A DNA stretch of 64,000 bases, from assembly GCF_022627955.1 (NCBI RefSeq), contig NZ_JABXGD010000004.1, forward strand, positions 283,025 to 347,024, written 5' to 3'. Source of the DNA: Microbacterium sp. C5A9. Its GTDB lineage: Bacteria > Actinomycetota > Actinomycetes > Actinomycetales > Microbacteriaceae. Under the pieces are notes generated by a model. That model worked only from the letters and a program-made list of their open reading frames with translations, was not told the origin of the DNA and searched no databases. This document shows positions 51,621-59,683 of this stretch, one piece after another. The stretch's first letter is position 1, and each line of letters opens with the position of its first letter. The translations under genes were made by a program, and so were the position numbers.

Positions 51621-52621
51621 CACACGACCCCCGGCACCCGTTCGAAGCCGATGAACGCCTCGCCCGCGACGAAGCGGGCGACCTCGTCGATCACGTCGCG
51701 CCCGAGTCGGTGCAGCTCGTTGCCCGTGGCGCCCGCGATGTGCGGGGTGAGGGTGACGTTGGGCAGGCTCCACAGCTCGTCGTCGGCCGCGAGGGGCTCG
51801 GGCTCGGTGACATCGAGGATCGCGTCGATGCGCCCGGATCGCAGATGGGTCCGCAGGGCGTCGTGATCGATCAGCGAGCCGCGTGCGGTGTTGATGAGCA
51901 CGGCCCCGTCGCGCATGATCGCCAGCTCGTGGGCGCCGATCATGTGCTCGGTCTCGGCCGTGGCCGGTGCGTGCAGCGAGACGATGTCGGACGCGGTGAG
52001 CAGCTCGTCGAGCGTCACCTTGAGCCCCCCCAGCGAGAGGACCTCCTCCTCCGAGGCGTACGGGTCGTAGACGAGCACCCGCAGATCGGTCGCCAGCAGC
52101 AGCTGAGCCACCCGCCGCCCGATGCGCGAGGCCCCGACCAGGCCCACCGTGCGCCCGTAGTTGCCGGTGTCGAGCAGGTCGGCCTCGCGGTCGACGAATG
52201 CCCTGCCCTCGCGGTAGATCTGCTCGGCGTAGCGTGCCCGCTTGCCGGCCAGGACGATCGTCGCCGCCGTGTACTCGGCGACGGCCTGCGCGTTGCCCTC
52301 TCCCGCGTTCGTGAACACGATGCCGCGGCGCGTAGCCTCGACCGTGTCGAGCACCGCACTGGCGGTCCCGCCCGCGAAGACGACGGCGCGCAGGTGCGGC
52401 ATCCGCTCGAGCATCCCGCGGTCGACCCGCGGGCACCCCCAGCCGGCGAGCAGGATCTCGGCGGTGCCGAGCAGATCGGAGGCGTGGTCGCTCGCGAAGT
52501 CGGTGAGCACCTCGGCGGGCACGTCGACCAGTCCCGACAGGCGGGCACGGTGGGGTCCGAACAGGTTCTCGGCGAGCGTCGGCGGGTTCATCGCGACGAT
52601 CGCGCGGGGTCGGGCGTTCAC
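51620..52621 (-). CDS. D-2-hydroxyacid dehydrogenase family protein
   Basis: A 333-residue NAD-dependent 2-hydroxyacid dehydrogenase. The Rossmann motif is GLVGASRIGRRVAQLL, and the catalytic Arg (NTARGSLID), Glu (DVTEPEPL) and His (TPHIAGATG) are in place. The GTG start overlaps the preceding GH43-type gene (GTGA). Finding it inside a glycoside-hydrolase operon suggests that a released sugar acid or its keto form is reduced or oxidised, for example a uronic-acid-derived keto acid; this is inference. Confidence 0.85.
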   Translation of the reverse strand: MNARPRAIVAMNPPTLAENLFGPHRARLSGLVDVPAEVLTDFASDHASDLLGTAEILLAGWGCPRVDRGMLERMPHLRAVVFAGGTASAVLDTVEATRRGIVFTNAGEGNAQAVAEYTAATIVLAGKRARYAEQIYREGRAFVDREADLLDTGNYGRTVGLVGASRIGRRVAQLLLATDLRVLVYDPYASEEEVLSLGGLKVTLDELLTASDIVSLHAPATAETEHMIGAHELAIMRDGAVLINTARGSLIDHDALRTHLRSGRIDAILDVTEPEPLAADDELWSLPNVTLTPHIAGATGNELHRLGRDVIDEVARFVAGEAFIGFERVPGVV

Positions 52622-53511
52622 TTCGACAGCTCCTCGATGCTCCAGTCGTCGCGCCAGACGAGTGCGGCGCGACCCTCCTCGACGTGCAGCGGCAGCCAAA
52701 CCGGGGCGGAGGCCGCCAGGTCGTCGCGATGCCAGCGGTCGCCGATGTAGACGTGCCCGTCGCCGACCGGCAGCACGACGCTCACCTGCGAATCGAACGT
52801 GCGGGTGCCCGCCGGCGCGATGTCCTGCCAGGGCGCCCACGGGCCCGCGAGCGCCGGCGCGGTCGAGTACTTGTTGTCGTTGAGATCCCAGCCCGTGAGG
52901 TCGGATCCGAACACGTAGTAGAGGCCGTCGTGACGCACGAGCGTCGGCGACTCGTACCCGATCTCGGGACGATCCTGCTGACGCAGCGTCGCGACGATCG
53001 ACTCGACGCCGCAGTAGTCGTCGCGGAGCCGGTAGATGTGCAGTCCGTTGTCGCGGTCCTCGGAGAGCAGGTACCCGACGCCGTCCTCCTGGTAGACCCC
53101 GATGTCGCGGCTGAGGTTGCCGAGCGGACGTTCGCTGCCGAGGTAGTCGTAGGGCCCCTCTGGCCGGTCGGCGATGCCGTATCCGACCCTGGCGTCGGAG
53201 TAGTCGGCGCTCTCGATGTGCACGATGAGCACCCAGCGTCCGTCCGGCCGGCGCAGCGCCTTGGGTCGCTCGACGATGCGGTCGGGTGCCAGGTCTCCCG
53301 CGCCCGCGGCGAGCGCATCGCCGAGGTACTCCCAGGTCGCGAGGTCGGCCGACCGATAGCAGGCCACCGCGGTGAATCGGTCGCCGGCGGTCTTGTCCTC
53401 TCCCCAGGCATACCAGTGCGAGCCGACGCGCTGGACGCCGATGCCGTGCAGCTGCGCGATGCGCCCGCGGTCGTCGGCGAACAGCTCACCGGTGCGGATG
53501 GTGCCGCTCAT
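52618..53511 (-). CDS. GH43-type five-bladed propeller hydrolase (galactan-type)
   Basis: A 297-residue protein with the propeller repeats of GH43, closest in pattern to the short galactosidase-type subfamilies: HGIGVQRVGSHWYAWGEDKTAGD, SADLATWEYLGDAL, VERPKALRRPDGRWVLIVH and GYESPTLVRHDGLYYVFGSDLTGWDLND. The Glu in VERPK and Asp residues late in the chain could be catalytic. There is no signal peptide. ATG overlaps the GH36 stop (ATGA). Substrate assignment to galactan side chains is tentative. Confidence 0.78.
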   Translation of the reverse strand: MSGTIRTGELFADDRGRIAQLHGIGVQRVGSHWYAWGEDKTAGDRFTAVACYRSADLATWEYLGDALAAGAGDLAPDRIVERPKALRRPDGRWVLIVHIESADYSDARVGYGIADRPEGPYDYLGSERPLGNLSRDIGVYQEDGVGYLLSEDRDNGLHIYRLRDDYCGVESIVATLRQQDRPEIGYESPTLVRHDGLYYVFGSDLTGWDLNDNKYSTAPALAGPWAPWQDIAPAGTRTFDSQVSVVLPVGDGHVYIGDRWHRDDLAASAPVWLPLHVEEGRAALVWRDDWSIEELSK

Positions 53512-55541
53512 GCACGGTCCTCCCTGACACGGAGCACGCGTGCGCCGAGTCCTGCCGTGGTCGCGATGCGGATGCCGGCGTCGATGCTCTCGACCGCCCA
53601 GCCGTCGGCGGCGGGACTCGCGTGCGCGGGGAAGAGGGTCTCGGCCCCGCCCGCACCGGGGATCGTGAAGGAGTTCGGCTCCTCCGACCTGTCCCACACG
53701 AAGAGCAGCGCCTGCCCCTGGTCGCGGAGTCCGAGGCAGACGACGTCGTCGTCCCACGCCGGCAGGCCGAGCGGCCAGAACGGCTCGGTCGTCGCCAGCC
53801 CGTCGCGCAGCTGCGAGTGCAGGGCGATCGCCTCGGTGACGAGAGCCCGCTGCGATGCGCGCAGCTCGCCCAGGAACCCCGACAGGTAGAGACGTCCGCT
53901 GAGGCCGGTGACGAGCGTGAACGCCGTCTCGGCATCCGTCATCCCGACCGCCGGATAGGCCCAGTTGCCCGCCTGCTCCGGAAGGATCGAGGCGGGAGCC
54001 GACGCCGCGATCGGCGGATACAGCCGGAAGTCCTGCTGGTCGGTGGTCGACTGCAGATGCGTGCGCGAGAGCAGGGCGTAGTCGGCGCGCATCGCGCCCG
54101 ATGCGCAGTTCTCGATCAGGAGGCCCGGATGCCGCCGCTGCACGTCGTCGAGCCAGTCGCCGACGGCGCGGATGTGGCCGAGCAGACCGTCTCCGGCTGC
54201 GCCCGCCTGCCACTCGGTGCCCGCGCCGGGGTTGATGTTGTAGTCGAGCTTGAGGAAGCTCACGCCGTAGTCGCGCACGAGACGGTCGACCGTCTCGTCG
54301 ACGTGCGCGCGGGCCGCGGGGTGGCGGAAGTCGAGGTGGTACCGGTCGTGCTCGCGCACGCGCACACCGAACCGGTGGAAGAACGCCTCGTCGGGCAGCG
54401 TCTGCGCGACAGTGCTGGTGACACCGACGACCTCGGGCTCGAGCCACAGACCCGAGCGCATGCCTCGGGCGTGGATCTGGTCGATGATGCCGCGCAGCCC
54501 GTGCTCGTCGAAGCGGCTCGCGGCCTCCTGCCACTCGCCGACCGTGTCCCACCAGTCCCCGATCGCGGGGTCGGCGAACCAGCCGGCGTCGATGCAGAAC
54601 ACCTCGACCCCCACCTCGGCCGCGGCGGTGATCAGCGGGCGCAGCGCCTCGGACGAGGGCTGCCCCATGAGCGTGTTCATGAAGTCGTTGTAGACGATCG
54701 GCAGGTCGGGGCCGTCGACCTGCCGGGCCGCCCGCCGGATCGCCCGGCGGTGCGAGGTCAGCGAGGCGATCGCGCGCTCGAGGCCCTGCGCCGACGCGGC
54801 GAGCGCGACCGGGACGGCGGTGAACTCGTCGCCCTGCCCGAGCACGTGGGCGAACTGGTGCTCGAGGTCGGTGGGGCCGAGCAGCGAGAGGGTCAGCCCC
54901 TCGAGTCCCTGGCTGAGGTCGACGTGCCAGCCCGCTCCGCTCTCGATCTGCCAGGCGAGGGCCGAGCCGTCCCGGTGCACCAGGGCGCCGACGGGAAGGT
55001 GCTCGCCCGTCGACCACGCGCCGTGGCTGGTCAAGGTCGCGTGTCCCCGCCCGTCCTGCGCGTGGATCGGCAGCGACAGCGGGGGCAGCTCGTCTGCGAG
55101 GGCGCGGCGATGCCAGCGGTTCTCGGCCAGCCACTCGCTGCGCGCGGTGAGGAGGTCGTACTCCTCCCCCGCGTGCGGGCCCGAGCCGATGCCGACCGTC
55201 GCCGAGCTGACGGCGGTGACGACGACCTGTTCCGCCGCGGTGCCGCGCAGCGTGTGCTGCACCCGCACGGCGGTGCCCGACAGGGCGAGCACGCTCGTGA
55301 CCTCGAGGCCGGTGAGCGCGTCGCGCTGCACGAGCGTGACGGCATCGGCGTCGACATCCGCCCGCGTGAGGCGCAGCCGCGACCCCAGGGCCGAGCGCAC
55401 GTACGCCTGGCTCGTGCGGGCCCGCTGCTCTGCGGCCGTGAAGATCTCGACGAGCGCTGCGGGGTGGCCGTCGGCGACGGCGAGCGTCACCGGTCCCTCC
55501 GAGCCGCCCGCGATCGCGAGTCCACCGATCCGGGCGATCAT
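53508..55541 (-). CDS. GH36 alpha-galactosidase
   Basis: A 677-residue GH36 enzyme. The N-terminal beta-sandwich is followed by a TIM barrel with CIDAGWFADPAIGDWW, GLWLEPE (364-370), the nucleophile Asp433 in FLKLDYNIN, ENCASGAMRAD (477-487) and the acid/base Asp501 in STTDQQDF. All catalytic residues are present. It should release alpha-galactosyl residues from oligosaccharides inside the cell. It is coupled by ATGA overlaps to DUF624 upstream and the GH43-type gene downstream. Confidence 0.9.
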   Translation of the reverse strand: MIARIGGLAIAGGSEGPVTLAVADGHPAALVEIFTAAEQRARTSQAYVRSALGSRLRLTRADVDADAVTLVQRDALTGLEVTSVLALSGTAVRVQHTLRGTAAEQVVVTAVSSATVGIGSGPHAGEEYDLLTARSEWLAENRWHRRALADELPPLSLPIHAQDGRGHATLTSHGAWSTGEHLPVGALVHRDGSALAWQIESGAGWHVDLSQGLEGLTLSLLGPTDLEHQFAHVLGQGDEFTAVPVALAASAQGLERAIASLTSHRRAIRRAARQVDGPDLPIVYNDFMNTLMGQPSSEALRPLITAAAEVGVEVFCIDAGWFADPAIGDWWDTVGEWQEAASRFDEHGLRGIIDQIHARGMRSGLWLEPEVVGVTSTVAQTLPDEAFFHRFGVRVREHDRYHLDFRHPAARAHVDETVDRLVRDYGVSFLKLDYNINPGAGTEWQAGAAGDGLLGHIRAVGDWLDDVQRRHPGLLIENCASGAMRADYALLSRTHLQSTTDQQDFRLYPPIAASAPASILPEQAGNWAYPAVGMTDAETAFTLVTGLSGRLYLSGFLGELRASQRALVTEAIALHSQLRDGLATTEPFWPLGLPAWDDDVVCLGLRDQGQALLFVWDRSEEPNSFTIPGAGGAETLFPAHASPAADGWAVESIDAGIRIATTAGLGARVLRVREDRA

Positions 55542-56275
55542 GCGCCGGCCCTCTCGCGGGCGCTGTCGAAGCCGAGCGTGCGTGCGCAGATCGTGGCCGC
55601 CACGGCGGCGAGCGCCGGCGTCGACAGCCAGGCGACCGCACCGACCACCGGCAGCGAGGTGGCGAGCGTCGCGAGCACGGCGAGCAGCAGCCAGACCAGG
55701 GCGAGGTGAGGGCGCTGCATCACGATGCGCACGGCGGCGAGCGCGAACGCGGCGCCGCGCAGCGGCGAGTCCGATAGGAACGCCCCCGCCACGACGGTCG
55801 CGGCGACGACGGCGGCCACGGCGGCGGCGCCCAGCAGCACACCGGCATCCGCCCCGAGCAGGGCCACGTCGTAGCCGAGCACGAGCACCGCGGCGCTCAG
55901 TGCCAGGGCCGAGCCCCCGCGGTGGCGCACGGCATCCGCGAACCTGCGCCAGAAGATCTGCGCCCCGTGCGGTTCCGAATCGAGCAGCGCCGCGGCGGCG
56001 CGGATCAGACCGTGCAGGGCCGGAGCGACGGGCAGCACGGCGGCCGCTCCCAGCCAGAGAGCCAGGTGCGTCGACTGCCACCCGACGAGCGCCTGGAACG
56101 CGAGCATCGGCACGAGGCACGCCACGAACGACAGCGACACGAGGAAGTACCGGAAGGCGCCCAGCAGCAGCGTCGCGATGATGCCGTCGTAGCCGAGCAG
56201 GCGACCGAGGCGCGATGTGACGGTGTGCGACGTGGCGGTGTGCGACGTGGCGGTGCGAGACGTGATGGCGCTCAT
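55538..56275 (-). CDS. DUF624 (YesL-like) membrane protein
   Basis: A 245-residue membrane protein with about six hydrophobic segments, of the YesL/DUF624 family that accompanies sugar ABC importers in pectin and arabinan loci. RFADAVRHRGGSALALSAAVLVLG and SDSPLRGAAFALAAVRIVMQRP match the family. The N-terminus carries a tandem repeat of TATSH-type units encoded by a 15-bp DNA repeat. Its function is unknown; a transport accessory role is inferred from position between the permeases and enzymes. Confidence 0.8.
   Translation of the reverse strand: MSAITSRTATSHTATSHTVTSRLGRLLGYDGIIATLLLGAFRYFLVSLSFVACLVPMLAFQALVGWQSTHLALWLGAAAVLPVAPALHGLIRAAAALLDSEPHGAQIFWRRFADAVRHRGGSALALSAAVLVLGYDVALLGADAGVLLGAAAVAAVVAATVVAGAFLSDSPLRGAAFALAAVRIVMQRPHLALVWLLLAVLATLATSLPVVGAVAWLSTPALAAVAATICARTLGFDSARERAGA
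56214..56258. repeat. 15-bp tandem repeat in the DUF624 gene
   Basis: Three in-frame units (GATGTGACGGTGTGC, GACGTGGCGGTGTGC, GACGTGGCGGTGCGA) follow one another and encode the TATSH-like repeats at the protein N-terminus. Copy number may vary between strains. Confidence 0.8.
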
Positions 56276-57198
56276 CCCTTCACCGCCCCGACCGACATGC
56301 CCTTGATGAAGTAGCGCTGGAAGGCCGCGAAGATCGCCACCGAGGGGACGATCGCGAGGATCGCGCCCGTGTAGATCAGCTGCCACTGCGAGGTGAGCAG
56401 ACCCACCATGCGGTTGATCGCCACGTTGATGGTTCCGGCCGACGACGAGTCGAGGAACACGAGCGGGATGAAGAAGTCGTTCCACAGACCGAGCGACTGG
56501 ATGATCACGAAGGCCGAGGTGACCGGCAGCAGCATCGGGAAGACGATGAGCCAGAACGTGCGCAGCCGCCCGGCACCGTCGACGTGCGCCGCCTCTTCGA
56601 CCTCGATCGGGATGCCCTTGATGAAGCTGCAGTAGAGCAGGATGCCGAAGCTCGCCGCCCCGCCGAGGTGCACGAGGATCACCGAGAGCAGGGTGCTGTA
56701 GAGCCCGACGTCGTCGAACCCCTTCACCAGCGGGATCATGCGCACCTGGAACGGGATCATGAGTCCGGCGATGAACAGCACGTAGAGGAAGCGTGAGGTG
56801 CGGCCGCCGACCCGCTCGATGCCGTAGGCCGCCATGGGCACGATGATCACGAGCATCACGACCGTGCCGACCGTGATGATGAGGGTGTTGAGCACCGCCT
56901 CGAGGAAGTCGGTCTGCTGGAACAGGGCGACGTAGTTGTCGAAGGCGAAGGAGGTGGGCAGCCCCATCGGGTCCTTCGTGATCTCGGCGTACGAGCGGAA
57001 GGAGTTCAGCAGCGCGTAGATCACGGGCGATGCGACGATCAGCACCAGGATGCTGAGCACCGCCATCACGACGATCTCGCCGACCGACCACTTCTTCTTC
57101 TCCCGGCGCACGCGCGGAGCCCGGGGGATGCGGGCGATCCCCGAGGGCCGGGCCTCGGGCTCGATCTTCATGGTGACCTGGGTCATCGTCTCGGTCAT
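56272..57198 (-). CDS. Carbohydrate ABC transporter permease (MalG type)
   Basis: A 308-residue permease with six membrane segments and the EAA loop EVEEAAHVDGAGRLRTFWLIVFPMLLP. The N-terminal 40 residues are basic and cytoplasmic. Typical MalG-type blocks are NSFRSYAEITKDPMGLPTSFAFDNY and LNTLIITVGTVVMLVIIVPMAAYGIER. It overlaps the MalF-type gene and the DUF624 gene by 4 bp each. No ATPase is encoded in the locus, so a shared MsiK-like ATPase elsewhere is expected. Confidence 0.9.
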   Translation of the reverse strand: MTETMTQVTMKIEPEARPSGIARIPRAPRVRREKKKWSVGEIVVMAVLSILVLIVASPVIYALLNSFRSYAEITKDPMGLPTSFAFDNYVALFQQTDFLEAVLNTLIITVGTVVMLVIIVPMAAYGIERVGGRTSRFLYVLFIAGLMIPFQVRMIPLVKGFDDVGLYSTLLSVILVHLGGAASFGILLYCSFIKGIPIEVEEAAHVDGAGRLRTFWLIVFPMLLPVTSAFVIIQSLGLWNDFFIPLVFLDSSSAGTINVAINRMVGLLTSQWQLIYTGAILAIVPSVAIFAAFQRYFIKGMSVGAVKG

Positions 57199-58106
57199 GC
57201 CTGGATCTCCCTCTTGCGCATGTAGGCGTTCGCGGCGACGGTGCTGACGATCACCACGAGGAAGAGCACGACGGCGGCAGCCGATCCGAACCCTGCCCGG
57301 TACTCGCCGAAGCCGACCTTGTAGATGAAGAACGCCATGGTCTCGCTCACGAACCCGGGCCCGCCGGAGGTGAGCACGAGCACCTGATCGAAGATCACCC
57401 AGCCGGCGATCATCGCGAGCGTCATGTTGACGGTGACGGCGCCGGCGATCATCGGCCACGTCACGTTCCAGAACACCTTCACCCCGCTCGCCCCGTCGAT
57501 GCGGGCGGCTTCGAGGAGCTCCTGCGGCACGGACTGCAGGTTCGCGAGGTAGATGAGCGTGGTGTTGCCGCCCAGGGTGAAGCAGGTGATGAACAGGATC
57601 ACCCAGATCACGATGCTGCTGTCGCCCAGCCAGTCGCGCGCCCACTCGGGCAGGCCCATGTCACGGAGCACCGTGTTCACGGAGCCGAAGTTGTAGTTGA
57701 GCAGGTACTTCCAGATCGTCGCCATGATGAAGGCGCTGACCAGGGCCGGCAGGTAGACCGCCGTGCGGAAGAAGCCCTGCGCGTGGTTGAGCCTGTCGAG
57801 CATGAGCGCCACGGCGAGCGAGATCACGTTGATGACCACCGCCGAGCCGAGTCCCAGGATCAGGGTGTTGCGCACCGCGTTCCAGAAGCGACCGCTCGCG
57901 ACGATGTCCTCGTAGTTGCGGATGCCGACGTAGTCGTAGCCGTCGCTGATGCCGTCCCAGTCGGTGAGGCTCAGCTGCAGCGTCTGCAGCGACGGCACGA
58001 TCACCATCAGGAGGTAGATCACCAGGGCGGGCACGACGAAGCCGAGCATCGCCAGGCGTCCCCGCCCGAATCGTGGCCTCACTCTGACCTCGGTGTGTGC
58101 ACTCAT
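57195..58106 (-). CDS. Carbohydrate ABC transporter permease (MalF type)
   Basis: A 303-residue permease with six membrane segments: LGFVVPALVIYLLMVIVPSLQTLQLSLTDW at the start, the TGPG-like VLTSGGPGFVSETMAFFIY near the end, and the EAA loop ELLEAARIDGASGVKVFWNVTWPM. AAGGAGAG precedes the ATG at 58106. It follows the binding-protein gene after a 71-bp gap and pairs with the MalG-type permease. Confidence 0.9.
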   Translation of the reverse strand: MSAHTEVRVRPRFGRGRLAMLGFVVPALVIYLLMVIVPSLQTLQLSLTDWDGISDGYDYVGIRNYEDIVASGRFWNAVRNTLILGLGSAVVINVISLAVALMLDRLNHAQGFFRTAVYLPALVSAFIMATIWKYLLNYNFGSVNTVLRDMGLPEWARDWLGDSSIVIWVILFITCFTLGGNTTLIYLANLQSVPQELLEAARIDGASGVKVFWNVTWPMIAGAVTVNMTLAMIAGWVIFDQVLVLTSGGPGFVSETMAFFIYKVGFGEYRAGFGSAAAVVLFLVVIVSTVAANAYMRKREIQA

Positions 58107-58177
58107 GTTCTCTCCTTGATCGATCACCGCTCGCCGGGAGCCGGGGCGCGGTCCGTCGCGCGCCCCGGCGGTGCGGC

Positions 58178-59527
58178 TCAGCCGGCTGCGGCGACCTGCG
58201 CGTCGAGTTCCGCCTGGACCTTCGCGATCGTCTCGTCGATCGAGGTCTGGCCGTCCTGCATCTCGATGCGCGACTGGCGGAAGAAGGTGTTGACCGAGCT
58301 GAAGGTGCTCAGCGTCGGGGCGTTCTCGTACCAGACGAGGTTCGGGTTCTCGAGGAGCGCGAAGAAGTCGCTCGCCCCGGGGATCGTGTCGTTGCGCGTC
58401 ACCTCGTCGCCCTGGAGGATGTTGGGCGAGATCCAGCCGCTCTCCTCCATGAGGTTCGCGGCGTCCACCGAGTAGAAGTACGTGAGGAACTCGACGGCCG
58501 ATGCGTACTCGTCCTCGTTCTCGGCCGCCTGCGACGAGATCGCCAGGCCGCCGGCGGTGTCGCCGATGACGCTGTTCTTGAGGACGTTGAGCTTTCCGTC
58601 CTCGTCGGGGATGATGAACAGCCCCGCGTCGAAGTCCGGGTCGACCTTGTTGATGTCCATCAGGCGTCCGAGGCCCGCCGACGACGTCGCCATGACCGCC
58701 TGCTCGTTCACGAGGAGGGTGGTGGTCTGGGCATCGGCGGTGGACTGCCAGCCCTCGAGCACGTAGTTGTCCATGATGTTCTTGAGCTCTTCGAGCGGAG
58801 CCTTGAGGTCGGCGACCGAGGCCTCTCCCGCCGCGGCGGCGTTCCAGAATCCGCCCTCGTCGCTGAACTCGGCGAACGTCGGCGCCGCCAGGGGCTTCCA
58901 GAGCTGGTCGGAGGGCCACACCTCGGCGGCCGCGGTGGCGAGCGGCACGTCGCCGTTGGCCTTGATCTCATCGAGCAGGTCGATGAAGTCGTCGTAGGTC
59001 TCGGGCACCTCGAGGTCGTGCTCCTCGAAGTAGGTCTTGTTGTAGACGATGTTCATGCCGAGCTCGCCGTTGAGCGCGCTGTACGGCACGGTGTAGACGT
59101 TGCCGTCCTCCGCCGGGGCGAAGGCGTCGGGCTCGAGCAGCGCCGTGACCTCGTCGGGCACCGGGGCGAGCTTGCCCGCGTTGACGTAGGTCAGGGTGTC
59201 GCGCATGTCGACCACGGCGGGCCAGTTGCCCGTGGCGTCGACGGTCTTGAGGGCCGTGGCGTAATCGGAGCCGGCGGGCAGCGGGTCGAGCTTGACCTCG
59301 GTCGTGTCGCTCTGCTCGTTGAAGGCGGCGACGACCTTGTCGACCACGGCGTTCCAGGTCTCGTCGCCGGTCGCGTACAGGAACCGGATGGTGGTCGTCT
59401 CGCCCGACTCGGCCGCGTCGTCGCCCGAGCCGCCCGCGCATCCGGCGAGCGCGAGAGCAGAGGTCGCGAGGCCCGCGGTCACCAGCAGGAGGCGGCTGCG
59501 TGCCGTCCGCGTCATTGCGTTGTGCAT
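58178..59527 (-). CDS. Sugar ABC transporter substrate-binding lipoprotein
   Basis: A 449-residue family 1 extracellular solute-binding protein. The signal peptide ends in the lipobox LALAGC, giving a lipid-anchored protein. Blocks such as TVPYSALNGELGMNIVYNKTYFEEHDLEVPETYDDFIDLL are typical. AAGGGAG precedes the ATG at 59527; an in-frame start 72 bp upstream lies inside a palindrome. It heads the glycan operon and is transcribed from a promoter overlapped by the AACTAGTT operator. The ligand is probably an oligosaccharide of galactose, xylose or arabinose type. Confidence 0.9.
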   Translation of the reverse strand: MHNAMTRTARSRLLLVTAGLATSALALAGCAGGSGDDAAESGETTTIRFLYATGDETWNAVVDKVVAAFNEQSDTTEVKLDPLPAGSDYATALKTVDATGNWPAVVDMRDTLTYVNAGKLAPVPDEVTALLEPDAFAPAEDGNVYTVPYSALNGELGMNIVYNKTYFEEHDLEVPETYDDFIDLLDEIKANGDVPLATAAAEVWPSDQLWKPLAAPTFAEFSDEGGFWNAAAAGEASVADLKAPLEELKNIMDNYVLEGWQSTADAQTTTLLVNEQAVMATSSAGLGRLMDINKVDPDFDAGLFIIPDEDGKLNVLKNSVIGDTAGGLAISSQAAENEDEYASAVEFLTYFYSVDAANLMEESGWISPNILQGDEVTRNDTIPGASDFFALLENPNLVWYENAPTLSTFSSVNTFFRQSRIEMQDGQTSIDETIAKVQAELDAQVAAAG

Positions 59528-59556
59528 GTGATCTCCCTTGATTCGTGCCGGACTCT

Positions 59557-59583
59557 CGTCGGCTACACCGACGGTAGCCGACG
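59557..59583. promoter_or_regulatory. Perfect dyad around the importer transcription start
   Basis: CGTCGGCTAC-ACCGACG-GTAGCCGACG is a perfect 10-bp inverted repeat with a 7-bp spacer. It touches the -10 box (59583-59588) and covers the expected start of the leftward message. It could be a second operator for a different regulator, or a 5' mRNA structure. Confidence 0.5.
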
Positions 59584-59621
59584 GGATAGCGGTTTCCAAG
59601 CACTTTCTGTAACTAGTTGCA
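59583..59621 (-). promoter_or_regulatory. Importer promoter with AACTAGTT operator
   Basis: On the minus strand TTACAG (59607-59612) and TATCCC (59583-59588) make a -35/-10 pair 18 bp apart. The operator TGTAACTAGTTGCA (59608-59621), symmetric at 12 of 14 positions, overlaps the -35 box. The shared decamer with the site before the LacI gene predicts repression by that protein. Confidence 0.6.
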
Positions 59622-59683
59622 CTTTACTCGTGAACTCGGGAGAATCAACCCTGGCGACGTTCGGCGAGCCCGGAATCAGACGG

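Noticed and set aside
51620..52621. Phosphoglycerate dehydrogenase (serA) for the hydroxyacid dehydrogenase
   Set aside because: It lacks the C-terminal ACT regulatory domain and lies in a glycan operon, so only the family name is justified.
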